IMG/VR virus record: IMGVR_UViG_3300024348_000255
Span: 1-23,653 of that record
From: a virus
Direction: 5' to 3' (one strand)
DNA: 23,653 bases
A program made the position numbers and the translations under genes. The notes beneath the pieces are model-generated. The model worked only from the letters and a program-made list of their open reading frames with translations, had not been told where the DNA came from and ran no database searches. Below are positions 11,197-18,653 of this stretch, piece after piece. The number at the start of each line of letters is the position of its first letter. Within the stretch, counting starts at the first letter, position 1.

Positions 11197-12249
11197 TTAT
11201 GATCCGCGGTTACGGATAGCAGCAAGTATATCTTGTGCTGATGGTTTAGCTTCATCACCACCTGCTATCGCTGGCTCTGCTACTGGAGCAGGCTGCGGTG
11301 TTGGTACTACTACTTCCTGTTGAACAGGAGGAGCAACTGGTACAGGCGCTGGTTGGCCATCAGCAACTGGTGCTGGTGCTACTGGTGCTTGTGGAATGCT
11401 TGCTGCTGGTGCTTTACCAGCTGACGTATTTGGCGCACTATTTGATGTATCGATTTGTACACCACTTGGACGATAAAAATTACCCCAACGCTCTGCATCA
11501 TATAATTGCCCATCTACACTAGCTTCAAACATTTCAGCAATTACTGCTAATTCAGATTCGCTAGGTTGTTTAGGAAGATAGTCATTTAAGTTATACAACC
11601 CATGAGTGTCAATTGCTGAACGCTCATTACTGTCTAAACTACGCTCACGGCGTGCCCAACTACTCGTACTATAATCACTATATTGACCTTTAGTAGTTTT
11701 AGTAAGACGGAAGTCAGTACCTTGTTCAATATCTGTTGGAAGTTCAACAAAATCTGTATCCATTAATGCACCTTTGATAATATTAAAGATACTTGGATTA
11801 ATAATAAATCTACGGATTGGATTATCTGGAGATTCCTCTTGTAAGCTATTTTCAGTTACAAAGCCTTGGAATACATATGAACGTTTTTTCCAATACTTGC
11901 GACCCATTTCTTCTAAGTTAGGATCTTTAAACCAGGCACGTACTTCAGATAGTACTGGGCAACTGCCTACTGGTCCCCACATTTCATTACATGGAATATT
12001 AACAATCACTTTACGACTGTCTGGTTGGTTTTTTACACCCGCAAATTCCATGCGGATCATTTGACGCTCTCTCCAAAAATACGGATTTTCCGTATCTCCA
12101 TCTGGTAAAAAGCGAATCACGCTAGTTGTATTTTCTGGGATGTTCCAAAATGGGAAGATAGCGTTATCTCCACCAGTTGCTCCGCCTTGGCGTTGATTGC
12201 CTTGCTCAGATGCTTGTAATTTTGCTCGAATTTCTGCTAATGATGCCAT
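11197..12249 (-). CDS. 32: Single-stranded DNA-binding protein, gp32 type
   Basis: A 350-residue gp32-like protein. The N-terminal MASLAEIRAKLQ is the basic cooperative-binding region; the core contains RFLPDGD, the aromatic-rich RKYWKKRSYVFQGFV and RFIINPSIFNII. T4 gp32 has a zinc site with one His and three Cys; here only two Cys (IPCNEMWGPVGSCPV, about residues 87-97) are visible, so the zinc site may be incomplete. A proline/alanine-rich linker (about 270-325) leads to a short tail ending AAIRNRGS instead of the strongly acidic T4 tail. gp32 coats single-stranded DNA in replication and repair. AGGAG precedes the ATG; promoter at 12331-12359. Confidence 0.93.
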   Translation of the reverse strand: MASLAEIRAKLQASEQGNQRQGGATGGDNAIFPFWNIPENTTSVIRFLPDGDTENPYFWRERQMIRMEFAGVKNQPDSRKVIVNIPCNEMWGPVGSCPVLSEVRAWFKDPNLEEMGRKYWKKRSYVFQGFVTENSLQEESPDNPIRRFIINPSIFNIIKGALMDTDFVELPTDIEQGTDFRLTKTTKGQYSDYSTSSWARRERSLDSNERSAIDTHGLYNLNDYLPKQPSESELAVIAEMFEASVDGQLYDAERWGNFYRPSGVQIDTSNSAPNTSAGKAPAASIPQAPVAPAPVADGQPAPVPVAPPVQQEVVVPTPQPAPVAEPAIAGGDEAKPSAQDILAAIRNRGS

Positions 12250-12264
12250 AGTTTTAATCTCCTA

Positions 12265-12296
12265 TTTGCCTATGTTTGTTTGCCTAAGTATGCCTT
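12265..12296 (-). promoter_or_regulatory. Repeat-bearing leader of gp32 mRNA (autoregulation candidate)
   Basis: On the minus strand TAGGCAAA occurs at 12279-12286 and 12265-12272, with a related AAGGCATA at 12289-12296, ending just before the AGGAG ribosome site. T4 gp32 represses its own translation by binding an unstructured repeated leader. Similar placement here suggests the same logic, but this is inference. Confidence 0.45.
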
Positions 12297-12330
12297 TGTG
12301 ACAACAGTGTATATAATAATACATGTTACC

Positions 12331-12359
12331 ACTATATTACGTTTTGTCTAGATTGTCAA
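12331..12359 (-). promoter_or_regulatory. Early promoter of gp32
   Basis: -35 TTGACA at 12354-12359, 17-base spacer, -10 TATAGT at 12331-12336. Predicted start near 12324, giving a leader of about 75 bases, the longest in the window. Confidence 0.8.
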
Positions 12360-12363
12360 GATT

Positions 12364-13716
12364 TTATTTAAATAAATCATCAAACTCATAACTGTCGAGT
12401 GTGCTTTCAAATTGTGCTTCATAATCTACAGTGTTACGTTCACTGCTTTCACTTGTTTTAGCAGAAAGTTTTGGCATCATATTTTTGACTGCCGTAATAC
12501 CTGCTGCTATTGTTGATTGCTCAGTAACATCAGTTACCATACTACCAAACTGTTCAAGTAATCCTGATAGTTTTTCGTTTTCACAAACTGCTTCTGAAAA
12601 GTATTTCATTGTCATTGCAAGTTGTGTATTAGCTGACGCAGATGCTGAATGTTCATTAACTAATGGATTTTCTGGATCTGATTTTGGATCAGCACCAGTG
12701 AAATTAATAGTTTCCATTTCTGCAATTGCTTCTGCTAGTTCTTTAACTGTATTAGACGCTGCAATATTTGCTTCCTTAACGCCATTTATCTCTTTCATAA
12801 TTGAATTAACATATGGTAACGCATCTTCTAAATTTTCGTCAAAATGCCGTACTGTAAATTGGTTGCGTAGTGAAGTCTTATCTCTTTCGTTAATTTTTAA
12901 CTCTCTTGATTCGAATGTATCACGCATAGCAGCATATCCTTTACTGCCTTTCATTTTACTAATTGTTTCTCTAACATGTTCTATTCTTGCTGTAACTGCT
13001 TCTAGAATATCGTTTGTCTCTTCATTTACTAATCCATTACGTTGACTATACTTTTTAAACTCTTTTAGTTTACTAAGTTCTTTACACTGTTCAATAATAT
13101 GTTCTCCAAGATCGTCATGCATTTGTCCACCTTGTTGTATATGACGCAACATTGCTCGGCCACCTGCTAGATTTTTACTTGGAAATTTATGTCTTTCACC
13201 ATCTGCGTTTTCAATATAGATAGCACTAATATTTCTACTTCTGCTACCACGTGTTTCTTCATTGACTGGTTTAGTGTGTTTAATAACCAACTTTGCTGAT
13301 TCTAATTTTTGATAACTACTTTTTGTGCTACCATATGCTGTGCTAATGCCTTCTTGTACATCTTGTTTCATATCTCTCGCCTTTTGTGCTTCAAAATCTT
13401 GATCTTTAGGAGTAATAGCTTTAGAAAAACTCTTTAGTGTATATTCTACTATACTTTTATTGGCTAAATTTTTTAACTGAGCCAATGTATCTTTTAGTTG
13501 TTCTACACTAGTGGTTTGACTAACACTAACTCTAATTTCTCTATTAGCATTACTAGTTTCAAAATTAACCATTGCTCCCATATCTTTAACATAGAATCTA
13601 CGAGCATTATTTGGATCAATAGTATTTTCACCTTCTTCAGTAAATAATTCTATATTATAACCGTTGCCTTTTAAAATTTTAAAAATACCAGTTGTTATTT
13701 TGTCATCACTAATCAT
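12364..13716 (-). CDS. Large helical protein between gp17 and gp32, unknown function
   Basis: A 450-residue protein. The first 75 residues look like a small alpha/beta domain (ITTGIFKILKGNGYNIELF, then RRFYVKDMGAMVNF); the rest is helical with coiled-coil stretches (for example around LKDTLAQLKNLANKSIVEY and ELAEAIAEMETINF) and an acidic end, YEFDDLFK. No catalytic motif is visible. Proteins with this opening seem to recur in marine T4-like phages without assigned role; a virion or DNA-metabolism role is equally possible. AAAGGA precedes the ATG and a late-type promoter (CATAAATA, 13733-13740) lies just upstream, favouring late expression. Confidence 0.65.
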   Translation of the reverse strand: MISDDKITTGIFKILKGNGYNIELFTEEGENTIDPNNARRFYVKDMGAMVNFETSNANREIRVSVSQTTSVEQLKDTLAQLKNLANKSIVEYTLKSFSKAITPKDQDFEAQKARDMKQDVQEGISTAYGSTKSSYQKLESAKLVIKHTKPVNEETRGSRSRNISAIYIENADGERHKFPSKNLAGGRAMLRHIQQGGQMHDDLGEHIIEQCKELSKLKEFKKYSQRNGLVNEETNDILEAVTARIEHVRETISKMKGSKGYAAMRDTFESRELKINERDKTSLRNQFTVRHFDENLEDALPYVNSIMKEINGVKEANIAASNTVKELAEAIAEMETINFTGADPKSDPENPLVNEHSASASANTQLAMTMKYFSEAVCENEKLSGLLEQFGSMVTDVTEQSTIAAGITAVKNMMPKLSAKTSESSERNTVDYEAQFESTLDSYEFDDLFK

Positions 13717-13732
13717 ATTACGTCCTTTGTAT

Positions 13733-13740
13733 TATTTATG
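13733..13740 (-). promoter_or_regulatory. Late-type promoter CATAAATA
   Basis: CATAAATA directly follows the gp17 stop codon. A start 5-6 bases later would give a short leader that still holds the AAAGGA ribosome site of the 450-aa gene. Confidence 0.55.
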
Positions 13741-15288
13741 CTAAAAGACCATAATTGGCATTGGTGCATCAGTTCCATCTTCATCAAAACTATCTTTAAG
13801 CTCTTCATAAGTTACTTCGTCATACTGTGCAACCTGTTGAGCTATACGGACAACTAGTACACTTGCCATAACTAAATCATCTGTTTCGCTAGATTTAGCA
13901 GCAAAACTTGATCCCCTAGCAATAAACGTTTTAAGCTCTTGTAATAACGCTTCGCTGTTAACCACCATTTTTCCAGTTTCAATCCAGTTCTTTAATCTAC
14001 TACATGCCTCAAGTTTACTTTTATTAGTTGTTGTAAATCCTTTTCTGTGTCCTCTATTACTGCTTTTTGGCTGACTAATTAATGTACCAGGAATGTTTTC
14101 TTCACCCATTTCCGCTATGACCACAAGGGCAGCTTCACCCAGCGTGTTATTTTCCACACTCCAATATATTTCAGTATCGGTTACTTCTTGTTCTATTTCC
14201 TTCAGTATTTGTCTGAGTATTCTTATCTGTTCCGTGATTGGCGTCTTGTTGTGCATCCATTCAGCTACTTGATTCATTCCTGGTAGTTCAAAAACTTGTA
14301 TTGCTGCATTATCACCACCAGTACCTAAACTTGGATCAAGCCCTGCAATATAAGTTTTTCCCTTTTGTAAATTTTTATACCAGCGTACTTGACCTGTACG
14401 TTTGTATACTTCTTTAGACTCTAGTGTTGGCAATATTAGTCCACTAATAAGTGTTTCGTCAGCACTAATAAATTCACATCCGTGTTCTCGTCTAAATCTT
14501 TCTTCACCAATTTTAGCTGCTTCTTCGTCAGCCCATTCTTGATCTCTATCCGGATGTTCTCTCCAATCAACTAGAATATGTTTAAATCCATTAACTCCTA
14601 CTTTTGTTTCATTACCATATTGATCAATAGTTTTATTTGCTGCTTTCCAAATTTGTGCAAATTGATCATTATCCTGGTTTGGTGTACTTGTGATCATACA
14701 TTTACCACCTGTACTAAGTGTTGGACTCAGTGCTGTCCAAAACTCTTTGGCAATACGGGGTGGCACAAATGCAAACTCGTCTAAGTATACTAATGATAAT
14801 GATAAACCACGTCCTGTATTTTCTGTTGTAGCTTGTGCAATAATACGACTGCCATTATCAAACTCTAAACTTCCTTTGTTATATGCAGTAACACCTGCAC
14901 GTATATGATTAGGTAATGTTTCATATGCAAACCGTATACGTTGCATGATCTCTTGAGCGCCACTGTACTTGTGTGCTGCAATTAGAATAGTTTGGTCTGG
15001 ATTAAACATTGCATACCATAGCAAGTATCCTGCCGCACATGTTGATTTACCTGTTTGTCTGGGTAACATAGCAATACTATAACGATTTTGATGATATACT
15101 TCTACTAAACGTTTTTGATATGGATACAATGAAAATTTCATACGTCCCTTAGTGGGATGTTGAATATAGCAGTGTTCTAACATAAAGTATTCTGGATCAA
15201 CAGCACAACGAGCAAGTTCTTGGAATTGCTCGGTTGTAAATTTTTCCTTTTGATATGGTTTTTTTATTAAATTTGTATCTACTGACAT
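13741..15288 (-). CDS. 17: Terminase large subunit (gp17)
   Basis: A 515-residue DNA-packaging motor. The ATPase half has the terminase Walker A variant PRQTGKS (residues 76-82), Walker B with catalytic Glu in LSLVYLDEF (D170, E171) and a coupling motif MITSTPN near residue 200. The nuclease half begins YIAGLDPSLGTGGDNAAI (first acidic residue near 312), as in RNase H-like terminase nucleases. It translocates and cuts concatemeric DNA at the prohead portal. The length is shorter than T4 gp17 (610). It lies behind a strong terminator, with only a CATAAGTA late-like element (15294-15301) immediately upstream and no ribosome site. Confidence 0.95.
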   Translation of the reverse strand: MSVDTNLIKKPYQKEKFTTEQFQELARCAVDPEYFMLEHCYIQHPTKGRMKFSLYPYQKRLVEVYHQNRYSIAMLPRQTGKSTCAAGYLLWYAMFNPDQTILIAAHKYSGAQEIMQRIRFAYETLPNHIRAGVTAYNKGSLEFDNGSRIIAQATTENTGRGLSLSLVYLDEFAFVPPRIAKEFWTALSPTLSTGGKCMITSTPNQDNDQFAQIWKAANKTIDQYGNETKVGVNGFKHILVDWREHPDRDQEWADEEAAKIGEERFRREHGCEFISADETLISGLILPTLESKEVYKRTGQVRWYKNLQKGKTYIAGLDPSLGTGGDNAAIQVFELPGMNQVAEWMHNKTPITEQIRILRQILKEIEQEVTDTEIYWSVENNTLGEAALVVIAEMGEENIPGTLISQPKSSNRGHRKGFTTTNKSKLEACSRLKNWIETGKMVVNSEALLQELKTFIARGSSFAAKSSETDDLVMASVLVVRIAQQVAQYDEVTYEELKDSFDEDGTDAPMPIMVF

Positions 15289-15293
15289 ACAAC

Positions 15294-15301
15294 TACTTAT
15301 G
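15294..15301 (-). promoter_or_regulatory. Possible late promoter of gp17 (CATAAGTA)
   Basis: CATAAGTA, one base from the late consensus core ATAAATA, lies 5 bases before the gp17 ATG and directly after a terminator, where a new promoter is needed. The resulting message would be leaderless. Confidence 0.35.
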
Positions 15302-15303
15302 AT

Positions 15304-15338
15304 AGGAAAAAGAGGCTACAATATTATGCAGCCTCTTT
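15304..15338 (-). terminator. Rho-independent terminator before gp17
   Basis: AAAGAGGCUGCA pairs with UGUAGCCUCUUU on the minus strand (15327-15338 with 15309-15320; one G-U pair), giving a 12-bp stem with a 6-base loop whose descending arm runs into UUUUU. It ends the gp16-to-15352 transcript. Confidence 0.85.
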
Positions 15339-15351
15339 AATGTAAACCTAC

Positions 15352-15639
15352 TTATAAGATGCCTGATAACATCTTAAGAGTATTAATTGATTCGTTTGTT
15401 TCTAATGATTCTTCTGTATTTCCGCCATTGGCACCTAAGTGTGCTACACAGTCATGATGTCCACGTTCCAATGCATCATATAGCTCGTCAAATGCTTCTT
15501 GGATTTCGGTGAAGTCTGAGTCACCGCCAATTTCAGAACATGCTTTCGACAACCCGCCTTCATTACGGAAAACTTTCTGTAATGCGTCTACTTTACTCAT
15601 TGCACCCATAAAAGTTCTGTCTATTTTTTGTTCTAGCAT
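15352..15639 (-). CDS. Small acidic helical protein, hypothetical
   Basis: A 95-residue acidic protein with one predicted long helical region (FTEIQEAFDELYDALERGHH) and scattered His/Cys residues. AGGAG lies upstream of the ATG. It starts 2 bases after the acidic CxxC protein ends and is followed by a terminator, so it closes the packaging transcript. Its C-terminus (INTLKMLSGIL) resembles the hydrophobic end motif of the neighbouring acidic protein (DMLRKLAGV). Function unknown. Confidence 0.65.
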   Translation of the reverse strand: MLEQKIDRTFMGAMSKVDALQKVFRNEGGLSKACSEIGGDSDFTEIQEAFDELYDALERGHHDCVAHLGANGGNTEESLETNESINTLKMLSGIL

Positions 15640-15641
15640 TA

Positions 15642-16886
15642 TTAAACTCCTGCTAACTTTCTTAACATATCAATGTCGTCATCCATACGCATTGTATCAC
15701 GCATTGCATGTGCAGCATCGTCTGCAGACATTGTTTGTCTATCTTCTTCTTCGTCTCTAATCTGATCAATGTATCGCATTTCTTCCTCTTGTGATAATGG
15801 AACATATTGATCATTTCTATTATATGCTTCTAGGTTCCATGTTTCACCATCATCGGTTGACCAACGAATCATTAGTTGTTCGTCATCATCGTACATTTCA
15901 CCCTCAGCTTCTGTTACTTTGTAGGTTTTACCGTCTACTTCAAACTCATCTTGGTTGGCGTCTTTTGCTTTTTTAAGTTCTAGTGAGAATTTGTTGCCCT
16001 CTTCAACATCGACCTCTTCCATTTGGTCCCAGTCGTAGTCTTCATCTTCAACTTCACCCTCACCGTTACAAGTCTCACATGTTTCCATATGACTGTCAAT
16101 CTCACCAATATCTCTGCTAAAACTTTGTGGACTGTATGTTTCAACTTCAACCTCTCCGTCACCATCGCAATCAGTACACTTTGTCATTGGAGTAAAGTCT
16201 TCTTCTACTGACTCATCTACTGCATACTGTGCAAACATTTCTTCTAAATCATCCATGTTATGTTTGATCCACTCTTGTTCTTCAGGATGTGCCATAGAAA
16301 AAATATGAGAAACTGAATCATTTGGCGTAAATTCATGACGTACAGCATTTTCAGCATGCTGTCTCATTTCATCAGTTGGCCAATCCATATCATGGAGGTT
16401 TTTAGATTCTGTTGCAACCTCATCACTACATCCACAATCTTCACATCCACAATCTTCACATCCACAATCTTCTGCTAGTTCAGAGTTTTTTTTAAAGTCA
16501 GAGTATGCTTCAGATACACTATCTATTGTATGATCTGGGTATATTGTTTCGTCTACAGAAACATGGTCTCCCTTTGCTCCTAAATAACGTCTTAAACTTG
16601 TATCGCCAGCAGTATCATTTGGTTTTACTTCTCTTGCCTTACCATCATAGCCCATCTCTGCACCACTATTAGCATAGCCTTCACCTTGTCCACCTGGATC
16701 GCTAACAACTTCTTCAACTTCTGTTGTGCCTTGTAATTTATTTAAAAGTTCTGGAGAAACTAACGCAATCATTGCTTGCATGTGTTCTCTATCACCTATT
16801 GGTTGTTCAGATACTTCTGTTGGCTCTATTGCAGGTGTATCATTTTTTTGAATTCCTGCTAATTTGTATAAATCATTTAAATCCAT
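15642..16886 (-). CDS. Highly acidic protein with DnaJ-type CxxCxGxG motifs
   Basis: A 414-residue, Asp/Glu-rich protein. It has a Cys cluster CGCEDCGCEDCGC (about residues 141-153) encoded by three tandem 15-base repeats, then two CxxCxGxG motifs (CTDCDGDG near 237-244 and CETCNGEG near 270-277) of the type that bind zinc in DnaJ. The ends carry related short motifs, LNDLYKLAG and DMLRKLAGV. The open frame extends to 16916, but AAGGTG is 6 bases before the ATG at 16886, which is 1 base after the upstream stop; that start is used. Location between gp16 and gp17 suggests a head, scaffold or packaging role; this is not proven. The family is not recognised. Confidence 0.7.
   Translation of the reverse strand: MDLNDLYKLAGIQKNDTPAIEPTEVSEQPIGDREHMQAMIALVSPELLNKLQGTTEVEEVVSDPGGQGEGYANSGAEMGYDGKAREVKPNDTAGDTSLRRYLGAKGDHVSVDETIYPDHTIDSVSEAYSDFKKNSELAEDCGCEDCGCEDCGCSDEVATESKNLHDMDWPTDEMRQHAENAVRHEFTPNDSVSHIFSMAHPEEQEWIKHNMDDLEEMFAQYAVDESVEEDFTPMTKCTDCDGDGEVEVETYSPQSFSRDIGEIDSHMETCETCNGEGEVEDEDYDWDQMEEVDVEEGNKFSLELKKAKDANQDEFEVDGKTYKVTEAEGEMYDDDEQLMIRWSTDDGETWNLEAYNRNDQYVPLSQEEEMRYIDQIRDEEEDRQTMSADDAAHAMRDTMRMDDDIDMLRKLAGV
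16428..16472 (-). repeat. Three perfect tandem 15-bp repeats within the acidic protein gene
   Basis: ACATCCACAATCTTC (plus strand) occurs three times head to tail without change, encoding repeated EDCGC. Perfect DNA identity suggests recent expansion, and copy number may vary between strains. Confidence 0.9.
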
Positions 16887-16887
16887 G

Positions 16888-17394
16888 TTACACCTTATAT
16901 TCTTTGTATAGCTCACTAGATCCTACTGCATCTTTAATCATTTTTTCATTATATGCATCACCATAATGCTCACTATGGTCAACCTTTTCTGAGTCTTTAT
17001 ATTCTGCATCGGCAAGAACACTTGTTACATCTTCATCTACAGCTTCTTCATCTGTTTCCCAAAGCTCTTGTGATTCATGTTTACTATTGACTATTAATTC
17101 GCCTTCTGAAAGTCCACAACATACTCTAATTTCATCTTTTAGTTGTGCAGTTGTTACTGGCAACTTGGTGGCAATATCAGTGACAAATACTTCTCTAGGA
17201 CCCAAGTCTGCATTAAATCCTCTAGGAGTTTGTTGCATAATTGTTTTCTTAGGAGAGCTCACACTCTCAACATTATATTTTTTCATATGCATTTCTAATT
17301 TATCAATTTGTTCGTTTGACATATCTACAACACTACGTAATCTAAACTCGTATGTTCTTTCATTTTCTGCCAAATAATGTTTTAAACTTTTCAT
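16888..17394 (-). CDS. Conserved protein of the packaging cluster, hypothetical
   Basis: A 168-residue protein that starts MKSLKHYLAENERTYEFRLR; the first 105 residues look like a ferredoxin-like alpha/beta domain (strand-helix-strand with KKYNVESVSSPKKT) and the remainder is acidic and probably unstructured (ETDEEAVDEDV). Proteins with the MKSLK.Y opening followed by a YxFR strand occur in related marine phages near the head/packaging genes, as far as I recall; none has a defined function. AAGGA precedes the ATG and a GATAAATA late element lies at 17416-17423. Confidence 0.65.
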   Translation of the reverse strand: MKSLKHYLAENERTYEFRLRSVVDMSNEQIDKLEMHMKKYNVESVSSPKKTIMQQTPRGFNADLGPREVFVTDIATKLPVTTAQLKDEIRVCCGLSEGELIVNSKHESQELWETDEEAVDEDVTSVLADAEYKDSEKVDHSEHYGDAYNEKMIKDAVGSSELYKEYKV

Positions 17395-17414
17395 CGCGAA
17401 TATCCTTGTTACTA

Positions 17415-17942
17415 TTATTTATCTTTATTAGACGATTGAGTGCCCATTTTATCAAGTACTGCATTAATTAAACTGTTTCGATCTTCAAATTCTTCAGCTT
17501 CTCCTTGCATCATACCATCGTCTTTTGCTCCCTTGGTAGCTTGTACCTGTACTGTATGATCCAGTTTAGCTTTTTGTAACTGTAACTGTACCATTTTAAG
17601 TTTTTTATCCATTTTTGCTGTTTTGGCAGTGATAGCATTTCCCATCATTGTACTTGCCACAGCAAAAATATTAGCAGCGTGTCTGTCTTCAACATTTTGT
17701 CCAAGATCCATTAAGTCTGCAAATGCATGCATTGCTTTATCAGCGTACTTGTCCATATCAGCATCTAAATTATCTAAATCTCTAACCATTGGTAGTGCTG
17801 AATCAATCTTATCCGCATTATCTAAAATTGTACTCATTGTACCAATATCAAAGTCTGACTGTGGCAAACTAATCGTCGACTCTTCTTGTTCAATATCGTC
17901 TGCACTAGGCAAATTAAGTATTTCTTCTATTTTCTTTGTCAT
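17415..17942 (-). CDS. 16: Terminase small subunit (gp16-like)
   Basis: A 175-residue, largely helical protein, close to the 164 residues of T4 gp16. A central coiled-coil region (ANIFAVASTMMGNAITAKTA, then MDKKLKMVQLQLQKAKLD) matches the layout of T4 gp16, where a similar FATLMGQM...NREILKLHKDMKD segment forms the oligomerisation core. The N- and C-terminal parts are acidic and flexible. gp16 recognises DNA ends and stimulates the gp17 ATPase. It starts directly after the upstream stop (TAAATG). Identity rests on this pattern and on context with gp4 and gp17. Confidence 0.75.
   Translation of the reverse strand: MTKKIEEILNLPSADDIEQEESTISLPQSDFDIGTMSTILDNADKIDSALPMVRDLDNLDADMDKYADKAMHAFADLMDLGQNVEDRHAANIFAVASTMMGNAITAKTAKMDKKLKMVQLQLQKAKLDHTVQVQATKGAKDDGMMQGEAEEFEDRNSLINAVLDKMGTQSSNKDK
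17416..17423 (-). promoter_or_regulatory. Late-type promoter GATAAATA
   Basis: GATAAATA overlaps the gp16 stop codon and lies 21 bases before the ATG of the 168-aa protein. A start 5-6 bases downstream leaves the AAGGA ribosome site in the leader. Confidence 0.55.
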
Positions 17943-18197
17943 TTAAAACCCCAACTTAAATATTATTATTAATACAATTACTGTAATTACTTTTACTAGA
18001 AACATTTTTCCAATACCTTTTCCAGTATCTTTAACTGGGTGTTTCCAAGTTTCCCAACGTCCTAATTTAGCCCATTCTTCTTTAGACGTCCATAATCCAC
18101 CCACATGTTTAAGCCACTGTTTAAAGGTTTTATCCTTATGACGTTTTCGTTCATTATACCATTCTTCTAGTATGTCTATAATGTCACCAGGCTTCAA
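17943..18197 (-). CDS. Small C-terminally anchored protein, hypothetical
   Basis: An 84-residue protein with a basic, Trp-rich soluble part (EEWYNERKRHKDKTFKQWL, then GLWTSKEEWAKLGRW) and a C-terminal membrane segment (FLVKVITVIVLIIIFKLGF). The start is TTG at 18197, overlapping the gp4 stop as TTGA, with AAGAGA upstream. It resembles the acyl-chain of small phage proteins lying between gp4 and gp16 only by position; function unknown. Confidence 0.6.
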   Translation of the reverse strand: MKPGDIIDILEEWYNERKRHKDKTFKQWLKHVGGLWTSKEEWAKLGRWETWKHPVKDTGKGIGKMFLVKVITVIVLIIIFKLGF

Positions 18198-18637
18198 TTT
18201 CTCTTTTTAGGGTTATTGAATAATTCATTTTCAGTTAGTACTCTAAACCCTACTCCTTGACGTTTAGCAAAAGCAGTAGCCGCTTGCCATTTAGCTTCGT
18301 TTACTATAGCTGCAATTTTCTGTGCTTGACTTTTAGCAAATTTCATTGTTTGCCCTGCAGGCTTTATTTCTATAAACTCAGCTCTCTGTTGTTTGTTTTT
18401 ATCTTCATAAACAATGAAAAAATCTGGTACATATGTTGTCGATTTACCAGTTGCTGGATGCCTATATGGTATTCTATGACTTTCACTAGCCCATGCTTTA
18501 ACATAAGGATGCCCGTCTAACAATCTCATGAATTTTAATTCCCAACCACTTCTATACCTAGGCGCACCTTTGCCTATGTACTTATTAGGATTCTTTACTT
18601 GGTAGTTTCCTTGTTGAAAATGTGTTTTTCTAGGCAT
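18194..18637 (-). CDS. 4: Head completion nuclease (gp4)
   Basis: A 147-residue protein of the T4 gp4 head-completion family, about the expected size. The opening QGNYQVKNPNKYIGKG followed by YRSGWELKFMRLLD is the family signature. A PD-(D/E)xK-type nuclease core is visible: E33 in WELKF, D72 in YVPDFFIVY and E90-I-K92 in FIEIKPAGQ. In T4, gp4 acts after packaging to complete the head before tail joining. An AATAAATA late element is 8 bases upstream, and there is no ribosome site, so the leader would be only a few bases. Confidence 0.88.
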   Translation of the reverse strand: MPRKTHFQQGNYQVKNPNKYIGKGAPRYRSGWELKFMRLLDGHPYVKAWASESHRIPYRHPATGKSTTYVPDFFIVYEDKNKQQRAEFIEIKPAGQTMKFAKSQAQKIAAIVNEAKWQAATAFAKRQGVGFRVLTENELFNNPKKRN

Positions 18638-18645
18638 TATGTAAG

Positions 18646-18653
18646 TATTTATT
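18646..18653 (-). promoter_or_regulatory. Late-type promoter AATAAATA before gp4
   Basis: AATAAATA overlaps the last base of the upstream tail gene and lies 8 bases from the gp4 ATG. The predicted start is about 3 bases before the ATG, giving a nearly leaderless message. Confidence 0.4.

Noticed and set aside
12431-13045. 204-codon plus-strand frame opposite the 450-aa gene
   Set aside because: It is antisense to a gene with ribosome site and promoter; its Ser/Ile-rich composition is typical of the antisense of an AT-rich coding strand.
16428-16472. Tandem 15-bp repeats as a possible CRISPR array
   Set aside because: There are no spacers; the repeats are contiguous and in frame within a gene.
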